A stretch of 64,000 bases of DNA from Artocarpus heterophyllus (lineage: Eukaryota > Streptophyta > Magnoliopsida > Rosales > Moraceae), in NCBI GenBank assembly GCA_025403435.1, contig CM046345.1:11474235-11538234 (forward strand), given 5' to 3'. This document shows positions 59,765 through 64,000 of the stretch, one piece after another. The notes under the pieces are model-generated. The model was given only the letters and a program-made list of their open reading frames with translations. It made no database searches and had not been told where the DNA came from. A program made the translations under genes and the position numbers. Within the stretch, counting starts at the first letter, position 1, and every line of letters starts with the position of its first letter.

Positions 59765-62112
59765 TAAAGCTCTCGAAAAAAAAATCAAGACCCAACAAAA
59801 CAATATATTTTTTTGGTTGATTCTCTATAAGTAACACCGAGAATCAAGCATTGTTGATGTTCACCAACTTGTTCTTCTTCTGATAATTCCCTCTCTCTCT
59901 CCTCTATTTGTCTCTGCTTCTTTGCTGTTCTTCCCAGCGCTTTGCTTCCAGAGAAGAACGTTAAAAGACGCAGAAAACGAGGTCTCTCTATTCTTCTTTA
60001 ACTTACATGTTTACATGAAAAATGTTTTTAAAAAAAACATAGATGGAGAGAGAGAGAGAGAGAGGGGTTGCTGGGAGATGCGAAAATGATAAATGGCTAA
60101 GTGACGTGTTAGGCTGTGCTCAGACAGCGGGGAAAAATCCAATTGGCAATAATACCCTTCAAGTTATTTCAGAATTACAGCCGCTTTGGAAAAGGATGAT
60201 TCTTGTGAGTTAGGGGCATTAGATAGGGTATTTTGGACTTTTTGCTGCATGTACCGGGATGCCCAAATTCTTGGCTGTTAATATATGTATTTTTTTCTGA
60301 ATAGGAACAAAATACAAAATTGTATAGTATTATATGTATAATAATATATCTTACATAATCAGTGAGCTGTAACTACTTTAATAATAAGCTTTTTAATTAA
60401 ATGGGTTATCTTAATGCTACGAGGCACTCGTTTTATCGTCACTGACCAATACAGTGAAGGAATTACACGGTCTCTTGCCTGTGGGACCCATATATTTTCA
60501 GTGGACAAAACTAGGACCCACGGAATTGAAAGGGGTTTATAAGATGCTCATGGGCCTAGTGATAGCCAATAAATTGGTCTCAGAATTTCCACCTAAGCTT
60601 CTGAGAATCTGACTTTTTTATCTTTATTGCCTAATAAGCAGTGTCGTTCAAATTCACGATTCAGATTGAATCATTGACAAAGGCTCGTTTGATTCGAATA
60701 TTTAAGTAGAGTATTTGATTAAAAATTTAAATTTTTATAAGAGAAAATATTGTAACAAAATGATTCAAACCGTGATTCAAATATCCAACTAAACAGGCTC
60801 AAAATGATTTATCCCAACCCATTGCTCCTGCCTAGAGCTATATGGGAAATTATATTCACACGCTTAGACATTCTTCATACATCCTTTTAGAAAAAGGAGG
60901 AGGTATATGGTGGAGAACAAATTTACTCTATCAGTGAAGAATACAGTAGCTTTGTTGTCTTTAGATTTGAATCAGTGGAAAAAAAAAAAAAAGATCATAA
61001 TATTATATTAAAATAGACCCTTCCACGTGTAATTCAATACCTAGTAATATATAAAAAATTAAAATACAAAAGCAACGCAAACTTTTTTTTAGAGTTCTTC
61101 TTAGGTCTTGGATTGCGATGATTAAGGGGTTAGTTCGTTTGAAGAATTTCGTCAAAAGAGTATAAGATCTGTTTGTTAAATTGATTTAAATTAATGATTT
61201 GATTTGAGTTAGTGTGATTTGAATTAAGATTTGAGTTAGTGATTTTAACTGTTTTCAAATTGACGTTTGGATATGCATTTAAATTTTAATCTGAGTATGG
61301 AATAAAATTAGAATTTGTGTTTAGAAAGATAATGAAAATAGTTTTTGATTTATCAACAAATCTAATAAAATTTTAATGTTAATGATCCTAAAAAATATGC
61401 AATATGAATCTTAATTTATTCATCTCTTCACTAGGAACATAATGAAAAAAGAATCATCTCAATTGGATAACAAATGAAGAAGCTGTGATTTTTTTCTTCA
61501 AATATAAGAAAGAGAATTTTAATTTTAATTGTAGCAGAGATATCCGATTATCAAAAGTTTAGAGGGAGTTAGAACTTTGAAAACTTAGATTGTTGATGCT
61601 CAAAGGCTTTGAATTTCCAGGAAAACAAATACGTATCAAAAGGATTCTTAATACTCAAATTTAAATTTGAGTTCAAAAAATCTAAAGAGTTCTCAAACAA
61701 ATAACCGTAAGAGAAACCACCGAATTCACTAAACAACAAGCCTAGGAAGCTTTCAAGGCCAAACAAAAATCCCTATGGAAGATCAGCTGCCTCAATGTTA
61801 ACAACCCTACGAGCGAAAATCCAAATTAAGCAAATCGAAATACATAAATACACCATTTCAAAAAAAAAAATCTATAAATACAAATTTCCTTTATTCTTTC
61901 TTTTTTCCTATGGCTTTTTCAAGAACCAAACAAAACATAAATGAATCCACATCAATTTACATGGAAAATTTCTCTGTTATCATTCTAAATTATTCACATC
62001 CCTCTTATTGTATCACATTTAATTCTGCAAACAACACATTTCAACAGGTTAATGCAAAATTTAAAACAAATTATCTGGAAACAACACATCTTCTAGAAAT
62101 AAAGTAAACCCA
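59765..62112. other. Kinase 5' UTR/promoter, then AT-rich intergenic DNA
   Basis: About 59765-60070 includes CT-rich 5' UTR sequence and a (GA)n run at 60045-60068, pyrimidine-rich on the coding strand. From about 60100 to 62112 there are no supported genes. Confidence 0.5.
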
Positions 62113-62392
62113 TTTCAAAACCCAAAAATTAAAACCCATATTTGCTCCTCAAAACTTTTAAAACAACCAAGAAACCCAAAAATTAAACCCATATTTACTC
62201 CTCCAAAATTTTAAAACAACCAAGAAAACCTAGAAATTAAATTCATATTTGCTCCTCCAAAATTTTAAAACAACCAAGAAAAATTTTAAAACAACCAAGA
62301 AAACCTAGAAATTAAATTCATATTTGCTCCTCCAAAATTTTAAAACAACCAAGAAAACCTAGAAATTAAACTCATATTTGCTCCTCCCAATG
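62113..62392. repeat. Minisatellite, period about 54 bp
   Basis: Repeats of AAAACAACCAAGAAAACC...CATATTTGCTCCTCC start near 62161, 62213, 62267 and 62342, with a 21-bp partial extra copy at about 62288. An older unit lies before 62161. Confidence 0.8.
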
Positions 62393-63089
62393 ATCTTCAT
62401 TCGCCATCATAGAGCCTAGATTTATAGTATGCGTCGCGAGCCTAGAGCTTCGATCGAGCTGCCCTCGACGGCAAGAAGGTATGAGACAGCGGAGGTGAGA
62501 CCATCCATCGACATCTGCTATCGAAGGTTTGCGCCGACGAGATCCACAAAGGTACGATGTCTGTTGCAAGTGCTGCAAACGTCGACGGATGTGACGACAC
62601 TAGTGGTTGGCCGTATGGAGGATTGAGGGTGGGTGTACTAGGCGTTAAGGGCAAAGGGGGAGAAACCATGTTGTTGTCGTACTCGGAGGAGGGTGCAAAT
62701 CACGGCCAAAGATAGAGCATTTTCGACGACGATGAATCTCCGGCAGTGGTAGAAGTTAGATGAAGAAGAAAAGGAGTTTTTTTTTAAAAAAAAAAAAAAT
62801 TGGAGAGAGAATAGATATAAGGAAGGACATAAATTAGACAAAAATAGGGTAAAATCAAGTCTAGTTTGTACCTTTTGAACTCACTTCATTGGAGCTATTA
62901 AATCAAACTGTAATGGTCCAAAAAAATTCTCCATAGGTGGAGAATTTTGTTGTATTCTATCATAGTTTTTTCCTTTAAAAATATAATTTTTTGTTACAAT
63001 TAAATCTTTACACTTAAACGGTTTCATGAAATTTCTACACCTTATAGACGATATCTTGTTTTCTAGTGGGTTGAAAACTTGATTCTTCT
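62393..63089. other. Short GC-rich patch, then AT-rich DNA
   Basis: 62400-62760 is more GC-rich than its surroundings and gives overlapping open frames on both strands, none recognised. The rest is AT-rich. Confidence 0.4.
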
Positions 63090-63480
63090 GCAAGAATGTC
63101 AACTATATTCCAAGGCAGTATTTGAAAGCTTTGCAGCATGCGACCACATTCCATGAGTTTGTGAAGAATTTCGCAAGTATCATGTTAGACATCAAGGATA
63201 TATATGAGAAGTATAGGGTTTTCTTATTTCTCGAAGGCCTGAAGCTGAACAAGACAAGGGCTCCAAAGGCAAGGGGTCAGAGACCTTGCCATAGCCTACG
63301 CTGTTGAGAAATGCTTGACGTACTATGCTGAGGATGTGCAAAACAAGAAGAGTCAAGTCGCCTCTAACACGAGCAATGCGAGTGGAAAGAAGAATATGAG
63401 TATCAAAGTTGGTTAGGCTAAGAGTAGAGGTACGAAAAAGAAGCAAGCTGATTGGAGCTTGGATCGAGTTTTTGTTAGCC
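63090..63480 (+). pseudogene. Retrotransposon gag fragment
   Basis: Reads TTFHEFVKNFASIMLDIKDIYEKYRVFLFLEGL, and after a frameshift near 63258 continues as LRDLAIAYAVEKCLTYYAEDVQNKK-like text and a basic Lys-rich tail. This resembles the distal part of plant LTR-retrotransposon gag proteins, in which the helical core FVxxF...M..I.DM.EKDR...FLDGL is followed by an AIA.AE.L segment. It is broken and lacks the zinc knuckle. Confidence 0.65.
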
Positions 63481-63633
63481 TTTCTTCTACACTTGAAAAA
63501 AAAAAAAACACACACACACACACTTTGTTAGGTTTGTATGGATTTTCTTTGTTCTAGTTCTGATTAAATCTTTGTCTCTTGCCTTTCTTCTTGAAGTGGG
63601 TTTTGGATTTGTGGTGGTTAGCTTCTTGCTTTT

Positions 63634-64000
63634 ATGACGTGGCACTCGAGAATTTTAGATGGATTATATATGAAATACTTTAGAGTTATGTTCAGTAATT
63701 TATGTATAAATTTTGTGAGCTAAATTTTATACCCAAAAATTTATTAAGAGCTCAAGGTGTAATTTTAGTGTCATAGGGATTATTGTTTAAATCTGATTTT
63801 TGTGAAGAATTTAATAAGAATAAATATGAGATTTTTAAAATTAAAAATCATGCCATAGTTTAAAGTAGAGTATGAATTAAATGAAGATGAGAATTAGTTC
63901 ATGAGTAAAAAAAAAAAAAAAAAGGCTAGAAAGTTTAATTGTTGTAGAATGTGTTGCAATGTGTTGCAACAGATTTTAAAATAGAAAATAGAAATGTAGT
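63634..64000 (+). repeat. Start of a gypsy-type LTR, cut by window end
   Basis: 63770-63985 is homologous to 35850-36020 (shared GGATTATTGTTTAA, an AAAATCAT block, then the AAGCCTAATTGTT / AGTTTAATTGTTG block and the TTGCAACA word). The left border near TATGACGTGGCACTC is provisional. Confidence 0.55.

Overview
The window looks like nuclear DNA of a flowering plant, probably a eudicot. It is AT-rich, its host genes contain GT-AG introns, and it holds a plant VPS29 homologue, an RLCK-VII (PBL-type) kinase, plant RING-H2 genes, and nested Ty1/copia, Ty3/gypsy, LINE, CACTA and Mutator-type debris. No prokaryotic features, rRNA genes, tRNA genes or CRISPR arrays were seen. The species was not identified.

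Layout. Positions 1 to about 26,000 hold a tandem array of three RING-H2 finger genes, all on the minus strand. Copy 1 (4437-5381) is intact. Copy 2 (11204-19081) is split by a nearly complete 6.9-kb Ty1/copia element (11691-18612, 482-bp LTRs, 5-bp target duplication GTTCC). Copy 3 (24638-25543) is intact but more diverged. Copies 1 and 2 come from a recent duplication that also copied the 3' end of an older copia element (LTRs at 80-2189 and 7256-8962). Its junction lies at about 6051-6057. Between copies 2 and 3 is a decayed LINE (about 19790-23398) interrupted by a 1.36-kb CACTA element (19912-21269, TSD CAT).

Positions 26,000 to 33,000 hold AT-rich non-coding DNA with a direct plus inverted repeat family, then VPS29 (30204-32522, minus strand, three coding exons, 191 aa). 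Positions 33,100 to 43,000 form a nest of gypsy-type LTRs: one reverse-oriented solo LTR (33122-35276, TSD ATTAC), one forward solo LTR (38713-41114), and surrounding related LTR fragments. Positions 44,400 to 50,800 hold broken gypsy gag, protease and RT pieces, an unidentified antisense ORF, a fragment resembling a DAR/YlqF GTPase, a 102-bp tandem repeat and a 1,068-bp Mutator-like foldback MITE.

Positions 52,025 to 59,764 hold a six-exon RLCK-VII kinase gene (431 aa, minus strand). Its 5.6-kb first intron contains a nine-unit array of a roughly 217-bp repeat. The last 4 kb are AT-rich DNA, a 54-bp minisatellite, a gag fragment and the start of another gypsy-type LTR cut by the window edge.

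The host genes do not form one pathway: E3 ligase candidates, a retromer subunit and a membrane-anchored kinase. The more unusual signals are in the transposable elements: W-box (WRKY core) arrays in two unrelated retroelements, one with exact 10-bp periodicity; palindromes and a UUCG hairpin in the copia RNA leader; and a mosaic of near-identical and diverged segments between the two RING duplication units.
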